Shown piece after piece: positions 51,044-59,437 of a DNA stretch of 64,000 nucleotides. The translations under genes and the position numbers were made by a program. Within the stretch, counting starts at the first letter, position 1, and every line of letters starts with the position of its first letter. Location: contig JBQTIB010000052.1 of assembly GCA_052389435.1 (NCBI GenBank), positions 1 through 64,000 of the forward strand. The letters run 5' to 3'. The notes beneath the pieces were generated by a model. The model was given only the letters and a program-made list of their open reading frames with translations. It was not told the origin of the DNA and did no database searches. The stretch is from JBQTKD01 sp052389435. Its GTDB lineage: Bacteria > Actinomycetota > Actinomycetes > Sporichthyales > Sporichthyaceae.

Positions 51044-53488
51044 TCAGCCGCCGGTCGCGAGCAACGCGACCGGGTAGGCCTCGAGCAGGTCCGCGACGCG
51101 CACGGTGCCCGAATGCCGCGAGCCGGTGAGGACGTCGACCCACTCGCCGTCCGGCAGGTCCACGGTCTGTCCGCCCCAGCCACCGGCCTCGGCGAGCGCG
51201 ACGGGAAGCCGGGTCGCCAGCACCGCCACCGCGCCGCCGCGCAGATAGCCGATGAGGTGTTCGGATCCGGTGGGCAACGGCACGTACTCGCCGGCGAAGC
51301 ACTCCGGGCGTTCCCGGCGCAGGCGCAGCGCACGCGAGGTCAGGAGCAGCTTCTCCGCGTCGAGATCCTTGGGCACGTCGCCGGCGTCGAGCGCGGCCAG
51401 TGCCGCGGTACGGGCGGCGTAGTCGACCGGCCGCCGATTGTCCGGGTCCACGAGCGTCAGCGGGGCGAACTCCGCGCCCTGGTAGACGTCGGGAACTCCG
51501 GGCATCGTCAGCTGCAGAAGTTTCTGACTCAGGCTCACCACCCGTGCGTGCGGGGCCAGGCGGGCGGCGAAGGCGTCGACGGCCGCCGCGATCTGCGGGT
51601 CCGCCACCACCGCTCGCGCGAAGTCGACGACGGCGCTTTCGTACTCGACGTTCTGCTCGGTCCAGGTCGTGTGCACCTTGGCCTCGCGGATCGCCTTCTC
51701 CAGGTAGGCGACCAGACGGTCCGCGTCGATCGGCCAGGCACCCAGCAGGGTCTGCCAGAACAGGTACTCGGTGACCAGGTCGGGGCCCGCCGGGCCGCGG
51801 TGCGCGATCGCGAGGCGGTCCCAGACGGCGACCTCGTCGGACCAGGTCGACGGCAGCTCCGCGAGCACGGTCAGGCGAGCCCGGACGTCCTCGCTGCGCT
51901 TGGTGTCGTGGGTGGACAGCGTCGTCATCGTCGCCGGCCAGTCGCGTTGGACGGCCGCGGCCCAGGCGTGGAACCGCTCGGGCGTCACGGCGGGGTGGCC
52001 GGGGTGCCCGCCGACCTCGTTGACCGAGGCCAACGGGAACCAGCGGTACCCGGCGGTGTCCTCGATGCCCTTGGCCATGGCCGGGCCGGTGGTCTGCTGG
52101 AACCGGACGCAGAACTCCTCGCGCCGGGCGTCGCGGCCGAGGCGGCCGAGCGCGAGGTCCACGAGCAGGTCGACGGTGTCGTGGCGTTCCTCGGGCAGCG
52201 CCTGCTTGGCGCGGTCCGCGGCACGGGCGACGGTGCGCACGGCGTCCTCGGACGGGGCGGTGCCGGGAACGACGTAGGCGCGGTAGACGTCGAAGGCGAC
52301 GAGCAGTTCGACGAGCGCCTCTTCGATGCCGCGCCGGGTGTGGTCGCGCAGCCGGACGTTCTCCCCGCAGATGTCGGCCGCGAGCGCGGTGAGGCGCACG
52401 ACCTCGGCGTAGAGGCCGGTGCGCACGACGTGCCGTTTGGCCGTCTCCACGACCTCGGCGAACTCGGTGCGCGGCCCGCCGACGAAGCGGTGGTAGACCT
52501 CGCGCAGTTCGGCGAATCCCGCGTCGGAGACGAACAGCCCGCCGACGCGGAACAGGGCGTCGTAGCCCGTGGTGCCGTGGCAGGCCCAGTCCGCCGGCAG
52601 ACGCTCCTCGCCCTCGAGGATCTTCTCCACGACCACCCAGCAGCCGTCGGTCATCCGCTCGAGGTTGCCCAGATAGCCGGTGGGATCGGCCAATCCGTCG
52701 GGATGGTCGATGCGCAGACCGTCGATCGCACCCTCGCGGACCAGCGCGCCGAGCAGGTAGTGCGATCCGGCGAAGACCTCCGGATCCTCGACGCGGATCG
52801 CGGCGAGGGTTTCCACGTCGAAGAAGCGGCGGTAGTTCAACTCCTCGTCGCCCACCCGCCAGTAGGCGAGGCGGTACCACTGCCGGTCGAGCAGGTCCTC
52901 GATCGGCAGATCCTCCGTGCCGGGGCGGATCGGCAGCACGTGGTCGAAGTACCGGAGCACCGGGCCGTCGTCGGGGGCCTCGGCGCAGCCGCCGCGATCC
53001 ACGACGATCTCGCCGTCGTCGAGGCACTCGTTGATGCGCCGGCCCAGCATCGGCATGAGCATCGCGCGTTGCGGGGTGGTCCAGTCCACGTCGAACCAGC
53101 CCGCGTAGTGCGAGTGCGGGCCGTCGCGAAGCACCGACCACAGCTGGGCGTTGCGCCACGCCGGGGTCGGCAGGGCCATGTGGTTGGGGACGACGTCGAC
53201 GACGATCCCGAGACCCGCCGCCCGTGCCGTGGCGACGAGGTCGTGGAAACCGTCGGCGCCGCCGAGGTCCGGGGACAGCTCGTCGTGGTCGACGACGTCG
53301 TACCCGTGCGTCGAGCCGGGCACGGCGGCGAGGATCGGGGAAAGGTAGAGGTGGCTGACCCCGAGGGCGGCGAGGTAGTCGACGATCGCGGCGGCGTCGG
53401 CGAAGCCGAACGCCGAGTGCAGTTGCAGCCGGTAGGTGGCGCTGGGCGGCGTCGTGCGGGCTCGGGGGCTCGCCGTGGAGTTCAGCAT
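51044..53488 (-). CDS. treY: Malto-oligosyltrehalose synthase
   Basis: The 814-residue GH13 enzyme starts with ATYRLQLHSAFGFADAAAIVDYLAALGVSHLYLSPI, typical of TreY. It has VVDVVPNHMA, GLRIDHPDGLADP (nucleophile Asp), VVVEKILEGEERLP (Glu) and STHDTKRSEDVRARL. It turns the reducing end of maltodextrins into a trehalose unit by an intramolecular transfer. The ATG overlaps the treX stop by seven bases, so the two are translationally coupled. Confidence 0.97.
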   Translation of the reverse strand: MLNSTASPRARTTPPSATYRLQLHSAFGFADAAAIVDYLAALGVSHLYLSPILAAVPGSTHGYDVVDHDELSPDLGGADGFHDLVATARAAGLGIVVDVVPNHMALPTPAWRNAQLWSVLRDGPHSHYAGWFDVDWTTPQRAMLMPMLGRRINECLDDGEIVVDRGGCAEAPDDGPVLRYFDHVLPIRPGTEDLPIEDLLDRQWYRLAYWRVGDEELNYRRFFDVETLAAIRVEDPEVFAGSHYLLGALVREGAIDGLRIDHPDGLADPTGYLGNLERMTDGCWVVVEKILEGEERLPADWACHGTTGYDALFRVGGLFVSDAGFAELREVYHRFVGGPRTEFAEVVETAKRHVVRTGLYAEVVRLTALAADICGENVRLRDHTRRGIEEALVELLVAFDVYRAYVVPGTAPSEDAVRTVARAADRAKQALPEERHDTVDLLVDLALGRLGRDARREEFCVRFQQTTGPAMAKGIEDTAGYRWFPLASVNEVGGHPGHPAVTPERFHAWAAAVQRDWPATMTTLSTHDTKRSEDVRARLTVLAELPSTWSDEVAVWDRLAIAHRGPAGPDLVTEYLFWQTLLGAWPIDADRLVAYLEKAIREAKVHTTWTEQNVEYESAVVDFARAVVADPQIAAAVDAFAARLAPHARVVSLSQKLLQLTMPGVPDVYQGAEFAPLTLVDPDNRRPVDYAARTAALAALDAGDVPKDLDAEKLLLTSRALRLRRERPECFAGEYVPLPTGSEHLIGYLRGGAVAVLATRLPVALAEAGGWGGQTVDLPDGEWVDVLTGSRHSGTVRVADLLEAYPVALLATGG

Positions 53489-55584
53489 CGCTGCAGCACC
53501 AACAGGGAACGGCCGGTCATGGTCAGCTTCTCTCCGGCGCGCGCCACGGGGCGGCCGCCGACGTCGGGTACGGCGGTGTCCAACACCGCCAGCCAGACCG
53601 ACCCGAAGGTCTCCTCGGGCAGCGCGAAGTCCACCGGCTCGTGGCTGGCGTTGAAGATCAGGTAGAAGGAGTCGTCCTCGATGTGTTCGCCCTGCGAGCC
53701 CGCCTCGGTGATCGCGCCGCCGTTGAGGAATACCGCCACCGACTTGGCGTAGCCGGTGGCCCAGTCCTCGTCCGTCATGGGCGCCGCCGCCGGGGTGAAC
53801 CAGGCGATGTCCGGCAGGCCGCCGTTGCCGCCCTTGCCGGAGAAGAAGCGCCGCCGGCGCAGCACCGGGTGGTCGGCGCGCAGTTCCGAGGCCTGCCGGG
53901 TGAACGCGAGCAGGTCGGTGTCGATGGCCGACCAGTCGATCCAGGAGACCTCGTTGTCCTGGCAGTAGCCGTTGTTGTTGCCGCGCTGGGTGCGGCCCAT
54001 CTCGTCGCCGTGCAGGAGCATCGGAACGCCCTGGGACAGGAAAAGCGTCGCGATGAAGTTGCGTTGCTGACGAGCCCTCAGTTCCAGAATTTCCGGGTCG
54101 TCGGTCTCGCCTTCGGCGCCGCAGTTCCAGGACCGGTTGTGGCTTTCCCCGTCCCGGTTGTCCTCGCCGTTGTCCTCGTTGTGCTTGTCGTTGTAGGACA
54201 CGAGGTCGCGCAGGGTGAAGCCGTCGTGGGCGGTGACGAAGTTGATGGAGGCATACGGCCGGCGGCCGTCGTCCTTGTACAGGTCGGAGGAACCGGTGAG
54301 CCGGGAGGCGAACTCGCCGAGGCTGTGCGGCTCGCCGCGCCAGAAGTCGCGGACCTCGTCGCGGTACTTGCCGTTCCATTCGGTCCACAGCGGAGGGAAG
54401 TTGCCCACCTGGTAGCCGCCCTCGCCGAGGTCCCAGGGCTCGGCGATGAGCTTGACCTGGCTGATGACCGGGTCCTGCTGCACGAGGTCGAAGAACGCCG
54501 AAAGACGGTCCACCTCGTGGAACTGACGGGCGAGGGAGGCCGCGAGGTCGAAGCGGAAGCCGTCGACGTGCATCTCCAGGACCCAGTACCGCAGCGAATC
54601 CATGATCATCTGCAGGACGTGGGGGTGGCGCATCAGCAGCGTGTTTCCGGTGCCGGTCGTGTCGTAGTAGTACCGGGGATCCTCGCCGAGCCGGTAGTAC
54701 GCGGCGTTGTCGATGCCGCGGAAGCTCAGCGTCGGGCCCATGTGGTTGCCCTCGGCGGTGTGGTTGTACACCACGTCGAGGATGACCTCGATGCCCGCGC
54801 GGTGCAGGGACTTCACCATCGCGCGAAACTCCTGCACCTGCCGTCCGCCGCCGGGCCGCGAGGCGTAGCCGTTGTGCGGGGCGAAGAAGGCGAGGGAGTT
54901 GTACCCCCAGTAGTTGCGCTTGCCCTGGTCCACGAGGTGCTGGTCGTGAACGAACTGGTGCACCGGCATGAGCTCGACCGCGGTGACGCCGAGGCTCTTG
55001 AGGTGGTCGATCATCACCGGGTGCGCGAGGCCGGCGTAGGTGCCGCGCACGAAGCGCGGGATCTCGGGGTGGGCGATCGTCAGGCCCTTGACGTGGGCCT
55101 CGTAGATGACCGTGCGGTGGTAGGGGATGCGGGGATGGCGGTCGTCGCCCCAGTCGAAGAACGGGTTCGACACGACCGAGTGCACCGTGTACTTGGCACT
55201 GTTCTGGTTGTTGCGCGCCTCGGGCTTGTTGAACCGGTAGCTGTAGAGGGCCTCGTTCCAGAGGATCTCGCCGTCGACGGCCTTGGCGTACGGGTCCACG
55301 AGCAGCTTGTTGCGATTGCAGCGGTTGCCGTGCGCGGGATCCGACGGCCCGTGGACGCGGTACCCGTACTTCTGCCCGGGCTCGATCCCGGGCAGGTAGC
55401 CGTGGTGCACGAAGCCGTCGACCTCGGGAAGCACGATGCGCGACTCGCGGCCCCGCTCGTCGACGAGACACAGCTCGACGCGTTCGGCGACCTCGGAGAA
55501 CAGCGCGAAGTTCGTGCCGGCGCCGTCGTAGGTGGCGCCTAGGGGATAGGCGGTTCCTGGCCAGACCGTGGTGGGGTCGGTCAT
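53482..55584 (-). CDS. treX: Glycogen debranching enzyme (isoamylase type)
   Basis: The 700-residue GH13 protein has an N-terminal CBM48 (YPLGATYDGAGTNFALFSEVAERVELCLVDE) and the GlgX/TreX blocks VILDVVYNHTAEGNH, DGFRFDLAASL (nucleophile Asp), LIAEPWDLGEGGYQVG (Glu) and FVTAHDGFTLRDL. It cuts alpha-1,6 branches of glycogen and so supplies linear maltodextrins to TreY. ATG 55584 is the family start. A longer frame to 55758 looks non-coding. The symbol glgX is also used for this family. Confidence 0.95.
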   Translation of the reverse strand: MTDPTTVWPGTAYPLGATYDGAGTNFALFSEVAERVELCLVDERGRESRIVLPEVDGFVHHGYLPGIEPGQKYGYRVHGPSDPAHGNRCNRNKLLVDPYAKAVDGEILWNEALYSYRFNKPEARNNQNSAKYTVHSVVSNPFFDWGDDRHPRIPYHRTVIYEAHVKGLTIAHPEIPRFVRGTYAGLAHPVMIDHLKSLGVTAVELMPVHQFVHDQHLVDQGKRNYWGYNSLAFFAPHNGYASRPGGGRQVQEFRAMVKSLHRAGIEVILDVVYNHTAEGNHMGPTLSFRGIDNAAYYRLGEDPRYYYDTTGTGNTLLMRHPHVLQMIMDSLRYWVLEMHVDGFRFDLAASLARQFHEVDRLSAFFDLVQQDPVISQVKLIAEPWDLGEGGYQVGNFPPLWTEWNGKYRDEVRDFWRGEPHSLGEFASRLTGSSDLYKDDGRRPYASINFVTAHDGFTLRDLVSYNDKHNEDNGEDNRDGESHNRSWNCGAEGETDDPEILELRARQQRNFIATLFLSQGVPMLLHGDEMGRTQRGNNNGYCQDNEVSWIDWSAIDTDLLAFTRQASELRADHPVLRRRRFFSGKGGNGGLPDIAWFTPAAAPMTDEDWATGYAKSVAVFLNGGAITEAGSQGEHIEDDSFYLIFNASHEPVDFALPEETFGSVWLAVLDTAVPDVGGRPVARAGEKLTMTGRSLLVLQRC

Positions 55585-55745
55585 CTCGGTGGGCGATCCC
55601 TTGGGTCGAGGTCGGCGCGGGCGCGCCCGCGAGCGGTGCGTCGTCGTCGTCGCAAGGGTCGCTCCTACCCCGTTGGCGCCGTTCCATCCCAGGCGGTGTT
55701 CAGGTTGGCGGCGACGCTCGAACGTTGCGACCATGCACCCGGGAC

Positions 55746-55751
55746 TAGAAT
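55746..55751 (+). promoter_or_regulatory. Probable -10 box (TAGAAT) of the hydrolase-LuxR gene
   Basis: TAGAAT is close to the ideal -10. TTGCGA lies 15 bases upstream (55725-55730). Transcription should begin near 55758, giving a leader of about 20-35 bases. Confidence 0.45.
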
Positions 55752-55778
55752 CGCGCAACAGTCTGCCGACATCCCCAG

Positions 55779-56876
55779 GTGCCCATGCTCACCATGCCCG
55801 CAACCCGGTACGCGCGGTCGGACGACGGCGCGCACATCGCCTACCAGGTCGTCGGGGCTGCGGACGCCCCCTTCGACCTCGTGCTGATCCCGCCGTGGAC
55901 CTCGCACGTGGAGCTGGGCTGGGAGAACCCCGGCTGGGTGGCCTTCTACGCTCGGCTCTGCCAGTTCGCCCGGCTCGTTCTGATCGACAAGCGGGGAACC
56001 GGGTTGTCCGACCGGCTGCCCTCCAACGACGTGCCTTCGATCGAGCAGCGGGCGACCGACCTGCGCGCGGTGCTCGACGCGGTCGGCTCCGAGCGCACGG
56101 TCATGGTCACCCTGTCCGACGGAGGGCCGACGTCGCTGCTGTTCGCCGACGCCTACCCCGAGCGCACCCACTCCCTGGTGTTGCAGGGGTGCTGGGCCCG
56201 CGGGATCGCCGGCGACGACTATTCGCACGGCTGGGAGCGCACCGCCTTCGACGCCCTGATTGCCCGCGTCGAGGCCGAGTGGGGCACCGGAATCGCAGCG
56301 GAACTGATCGTGCCGACACTGCTCGACGTCCCCGGCGTGCGCGAGGGAATCGCCCGTCTGGAGAGGTTTTCCGCCTCGCCGGGAACTGCGGGAGCCCTGT
56401 TGCGCATGGCCTTCGAGGGCGACGTGCGGCACGTGCTCGGGCAGGTGGACGTCCCCACCCTGGTGCTGCACCGGGCCGACGACAGCTTCGTCGCACCCGA
56501 GCACGGCCGCTACCTCGCCGACCACATTCCGGGCGCGCGCTTCGTCGAACTGCCCGGGCGCAACCACTGGCCCTACCTCGAGATCGCCGACCGAATCGCC
56601 GACGAGATCGAGCTGTTCCTGACCGGGGAGCGGCCACCGCCCAGGGAGCCGGTCCCCGTGGTGGCCCGCCCCCCGGACGCGTGGGCGACGCTGTCCCCGG
56701 CCGAGCGGCGGATCGCGGGTCTGCTCCCGCAGGGCCTGACCAACGCCGCCATCGCCGAGCAGCTGTTCCTGTCCAGGTACACCGTCGAAACGCACCTCAA
56801 GCACGTCTTCGTCAAGCTGGGAGCCTCCTCCAGGGCCGAGGTCGCCGCCGAGGCCGCCCGCCGCGCTAGCCCTTGA
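55779..56876 (+). CDS. Alpha/beta-hydrolase fused to a LuxR DNA-binding domain
   Basis: Residues about 15-285 form an alpha/beta-hydrolase fold: oxyanion region DLVLIPPWTSHVE, nucleophile elbow VTLSDGGPTSLLF, Asp in LHRADDSFV and His in GRNHWPYLE. Residues about 300-365 are a LuxR helix-turn-helix (LSPAERRIAGLLPQGLTNAAIAEQLFLS, then VETHLKHVFVKLG). The hydrolase part may sense or degrade a small ligand and the helix-turn-helix binds DNA. GTG 55779, ATG 55785 and ATG 55794 are all possible starts. It overlaps the opposing SnoaL-like gene by 11 bases. Confidence 0.88.
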   Translation: MPMLTMPATRYARSDDGAHIAYQVVGAADAPFDLVLIPPWTSHVELGWENPGWVAFYARLCQFARLVLIDKRGTGLSDRLPSNDVPSIEQRATDLRAVLDAVGSERTVMVTLSDGGPTSLLFADAYPERTHSLVLQGCWARGIAGDDYSHGWERTAFDALIARVEAEWGTGIAAELIVPTLLDVPGVREGIARLERFSASPGTAGALLRMAFEGDVRHVLGQVDVPTLVLHRADDSFVAPEHGRYLADHIPGARFVELPGRNHWPYLEIADRIADEIELFLTGERPPPREPVPVVARPPDAWATLSPAERRIAGLLPQGLTNAAIAEQLFLSRYTVETHLKHVFVKLGASSRAEVAAEAARRASP

Positions 56877-57258
56877 CGCCGAGCTGTTCGAAGAGGCCCT
56901 GGTTGTCCCAGTAGGCGGCGACCGAGCCGATCCGGTCCGCGGCCAGGCGCACGACGTGCACGCCGTGGGCCGACGCGACTCCGCCGGTGGGCTCGATGCC
57001 GAGCAGGGGCGCGGTCATGGTCCCCGCGAAGACCCATTCCACGACCGCGACGCCATCCTGGACCGCGACGGTGTTCCAGGTGTATCGCGAGTCCGGGAAG
57101 GCGGCGAAGAACGCCTGCGCGAACTCGCCGATCTGCGCGCCTCCGATGCGGTCGGCGCCCGGTGCGGTGTAGGTGCCGCCGGGGGTGAAACACGCCGCCA
57201 TGCCGGCCGAGTTCCGCTCCACCCAGCACTGCTCGTATCGCTCGACGATCTCGCTCAT
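56866..57258 (-). CDS. SnoaL-like/NTF2-fold protein
   Basis: The 130-residue protein has the small cone-shaped NTF2 fold pattern: IVERYEQCWVERNSAGMAACFTPGG, IGEFAQAFFAAFPDSRYTW, and a C-terminal RIGSVAAYWDNQGLFEQLG. Members are cyclases, isomerases or ligand carriers, and catalytic residues cannot be assigned. GGAGGA lies before ATG 57258. The gene is convergent with the hydrolase-LuxR gene. Confidence 0.85.
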   Translation of the reverse strand: MSEIVERYEQCWVERNSAGMAACFTPGGTYTAPGADRIGGAQIGEFAQAFFAAFPDSRYTWNTVAVQDGVAVVEWVFAGTMTAPLLGIEPTGGVASAHGVHVVRLAADRIGSVAAYWDNQGLFEQLGVKG

Positions 57259-57579
57259 GGGTCCTCCGAAAGTGTCCGTGGCCGTTCGGTGCGAACGGGC
57301 GCTCCGAGACTCGCGCAGCAGGGGGCAGCGGAACATCCCTGAGCTCAGGTATCCCCGGGTAGTGCGGTCCCGGCCAACGGCTGCGGTCGCAGCCGACCGG
57401 AGCCGACCCGAGCTCGAGCTGGGCCGAATCGGAGGTCGAAGCCGGGGAGGGACCGCCGCGGGGCGCAGCGGTGCGGCCCTCCGCGAGATCGCGGCGCGGA
57501 CGCCGTCCTCCGTGCGGTTCCGCGACGGTGTCGAGCACGCCGCCCGCTCGACTCGGTCCGGACCGTCCGCGCCCGGGAT
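57259..57579. other. 321-nt gap
   Basis: An 8-bp hairpin with a two-base loop (57378-57385 with 57388-57395) lies downstream of the dioxygenase-like gene on the minus strand and may stop its transcript. No gene was seen. Confidence 0.4.
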
Positions 57580-58485
57580 CTAGACGGGCACGCCCAGGGT
57601 GGCCACGTAGCCGTCCGCGACCGAGCCGGTCACCTTCGCCAGTTGGAGCGCGTAGCCGTCGGAGAAGACGTTGTCCGACGCCAGCGACGTCCGGGACAGG
57701 TTGGCGACGCTGGTGGCGTATCCGTCGGTGGCGTAGACCGTCTTCGAGACGTCCTCGGGCAGGGCGAGTTGGGTGGTGCGCAGCTTGGTGCCGGCCTTCG
57801 TCGCGGTCGCGAGGTCGGGGTAGACCTCGAAGTGGATGTGCGGCCACCGACCGTCGTAGCAGCCGGGGAAGACGGTGGTGAACTCCAGAACCCCGTCCGC
57901 GTCGGCGACCTGAACCCCGCGCAGGTAATTCTGGTCCGTCAGTCCGGTGCTGTAGAGGGAGTACCTGCCGTCCCGGTCGCAGTGCCAGAGGTACACGGCC
58001 GCGCCCTCGAGCGGCGGGCCGCCCGCGCCGTGGTCGGTGATCGTCAGACGCACCGTCAGAGGCACGCCCGCGGCGGTGGCCGCCGCCCCGGCGAAGCCCG
58101 TGCGGATGTCCCTGCGCACCACGCCGCTCTGGTTGAGAACGTTGGGTCCGTTGCTGCCGTCGCCGGGATAGGGCCCGGCGGTCTCGGCCGGGATCTCGCC
58201 CGCAGGCACGGTCTCGCCGGTGGGCGGAGCGCCACCGGGTCCGCCACCGGGGCCACCACCCGGCGGCGGGGCGCCGGGGGAGGCGCCGTTCGGTTGCGCA
58301 CCGCCCGGGCCGGTCGTGGTCGCGGCGGAGGGCTGCTCGGCGACGGGCGCTGCGCTCGTCGCGTCGTTGCCGCCGCAGGCGGCGAGGAGTGCGGCACCGG
58401 CCGCACCGCCGACGAGCCCGAGCGCGCGACGTCGGCTGAGGAGGCGGGGAAGGTCGTGGGCGAGGCCACCGTCGTGATCGTGCAT
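57580..58485 (-). CDS. Exported intradiol-dioxygenase-like lipoprotein
   Basis: The 301-residue protein starts with a twin-arginine-like signal (SRRRALGLVGGAAGAALLAAC) that ends in a lipobox (LAAC). A Gly/Pro-rich linker follows at about residues 60-95. The domain is the intradiol ring-cleavage fold: YLWHCDRDGRYSLY, RGVQVADADGVLEF and TVFPGCYDGRWPHIHFEVY. The two Tyr and two His that bind Fe(III) are visible. It would cleave catechol-like rings outside the membrane, but such exported proteins are poorly characterised. A close paralogue follows upstream. Confidence 0.87.
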   Translation of the reverse strand: MHDHDGGLAHDLPRLLSRRRALGLVGGAAGAALLAACGGNDATSAAPVAEQPSAATTTGPGGAQPNGASPGAPPPGGGPGGGPGGAPPTGETVPAGEIPAETAGPYPGDGSNGPNVLNQSGVVRRDIRTGFAGAAATAAGVPLTVRLTITDHGAGGPPLEGAAVYLWHCDRDGRYSLYSTGLTDQNYLRGVQVADADGVLEFTTVFPGCYDGRWPHIHFEVYPDLATATKAGTKLRTTQLALPEDVSKTVYATDGYATSVANLSRTSLASDNVFSDGYALQLAKVTGSVADGYVATLGVPV

Positions 58486-58546
58486 GCGCCCATCGTGGCG
58501 CCCGCTGCTCGGCGCTCGCTTTCCGAATCCTGTGCGCCGGCTTCGG

Positions 58547-59242
58547 CTACACGGGAACGTCGAGGGTGGCCACGTACCCGTCTCGGGGCGAACCGGACGT
58601 CGTTGCGAGTTGGGCGTCGTGGCCGTCGCGGAACACCCCGTCGGTCTCCAGGGAGATGCGGCTCAGGTTCCGGGCGCTGTCCGCGTAGCCGGGGCTCGCA
58701 TAGACCTCGGCGCAGGCGTCTTCGGGGAGCGCCAGCTGGGAGGTCTTGATCGGGCCGCCGGAGCGGCGGGCGGTGCGCAGGTCGGGATAGACGTCGAAGT
58801 GCAGGTGCGGCCAACGGCCCGGGTAGACGCCGGGAAAGACGCTCAGGAACTCCACGACGCCGTCGGTGTCGGCGACCTGGACGCCGCGCAGGTAGTTCTC
58901 GCCGCGCACGCCCGGATCGTAGAGGGAGTACTTCGCCTCCCGGTCGCACTGCCACACGTAGACCGCCGCGCCGCGGAGCGGTACGCCGTCGCGGGACACG
59001 GTCATACGCACCGTCAGTTCCACGCCGCGGGCGCGGCCCCGGGCGCCGCCGAAGCTCGGCCGGATGTCCCGGCGCACGATCCCACGCCGATTCAGCACGT
59101 TGGGGCCGCCGTTGCTGCCGTCGCCAGGGAACGGGCCGGGCGTCTCGTCCGGGATCTCCCGTGTCGCGGCCGAGGCCCGACCACCGGACAGTGCCCACGC
59201 AGCGGCCCCGCCCGCGAGGCCGAGGAGTCGACGACGTTCCAC
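58547..59242 (-). CDS. Exported intradiol-dioxygenase-like protein (paralogue)
   Basis: The 231-residue protein has a Tat-like N-terminus (ERRRLLGLAGGAAAWALSGGRASA) but no lipobox, so it is probably secreted free. The domain matches the neighbour almost block for block: YVWQCDREAKYSLY, RGVQVADTDGVVEF, SVFPGVYPGRWPHLHFDVY, QLALPEDACAEVY. All four Fe ligands are kept. The linker is missing. The pair is a tandem duplication, with one copy membrane-anchored and one soluble. Confidence 0.87.
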   Translation of the reverse strand: MERRRLLGLAGGAAAWALSGGRASAATREIPDETPGPFPGDGSNGGPNVLNRRGIVRRDIRPSFGGARGRARGVELTVRMTVSRDGVPLRGAAVYVWQCDREAKYSLYDPGVRGENYLRGVQVADTDGVVEFLSVFPGVYPGRWPHLHFDVYPDLRTARRSGGPIKTSQLALPEDACAEVYASPGYADSARNLSRISLETDGVFRDGHDAQLATTSGSPRDGYVATLDVPV

Positions 59243-59300
59243 GCCTGCTCTTCGGCGTGACGGGCGCCGCGGACGGGTCGTCGGCCGACGACACCGCCGT

Positions 59301-59409
59301 GGCGTCCGCCGAAGGGTGAGCGATAGCGCTCGGGTAAGCGGACGCCCCGCTGCCGCCGCTCGGGGCGTCCGCCGAAGGGTGAGCCATAGCGCTCGCTTGA
59401 GCGGACGCC
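59301..59409. repeat. Pair of 46-nt palindromic (REP-like) elements
   Basis: Copies at 59301-59346 and 59364-59409 start GGCGTCCGCCGAAGGGTGAG and end AGCGGACGCC. They carry the inner AGCGCT or GAGCGATAGCGCTC palindrome. The pair spacing (63 nt) matches the pair at 34820-34928 (62 nt). They fill the gap between the second dioxygenase-like gene and the lipase. Confidence 0.9.
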
Positions 59410-59437
59410 CGGATTCGCGATCTTCGTCGGAGCGGCC

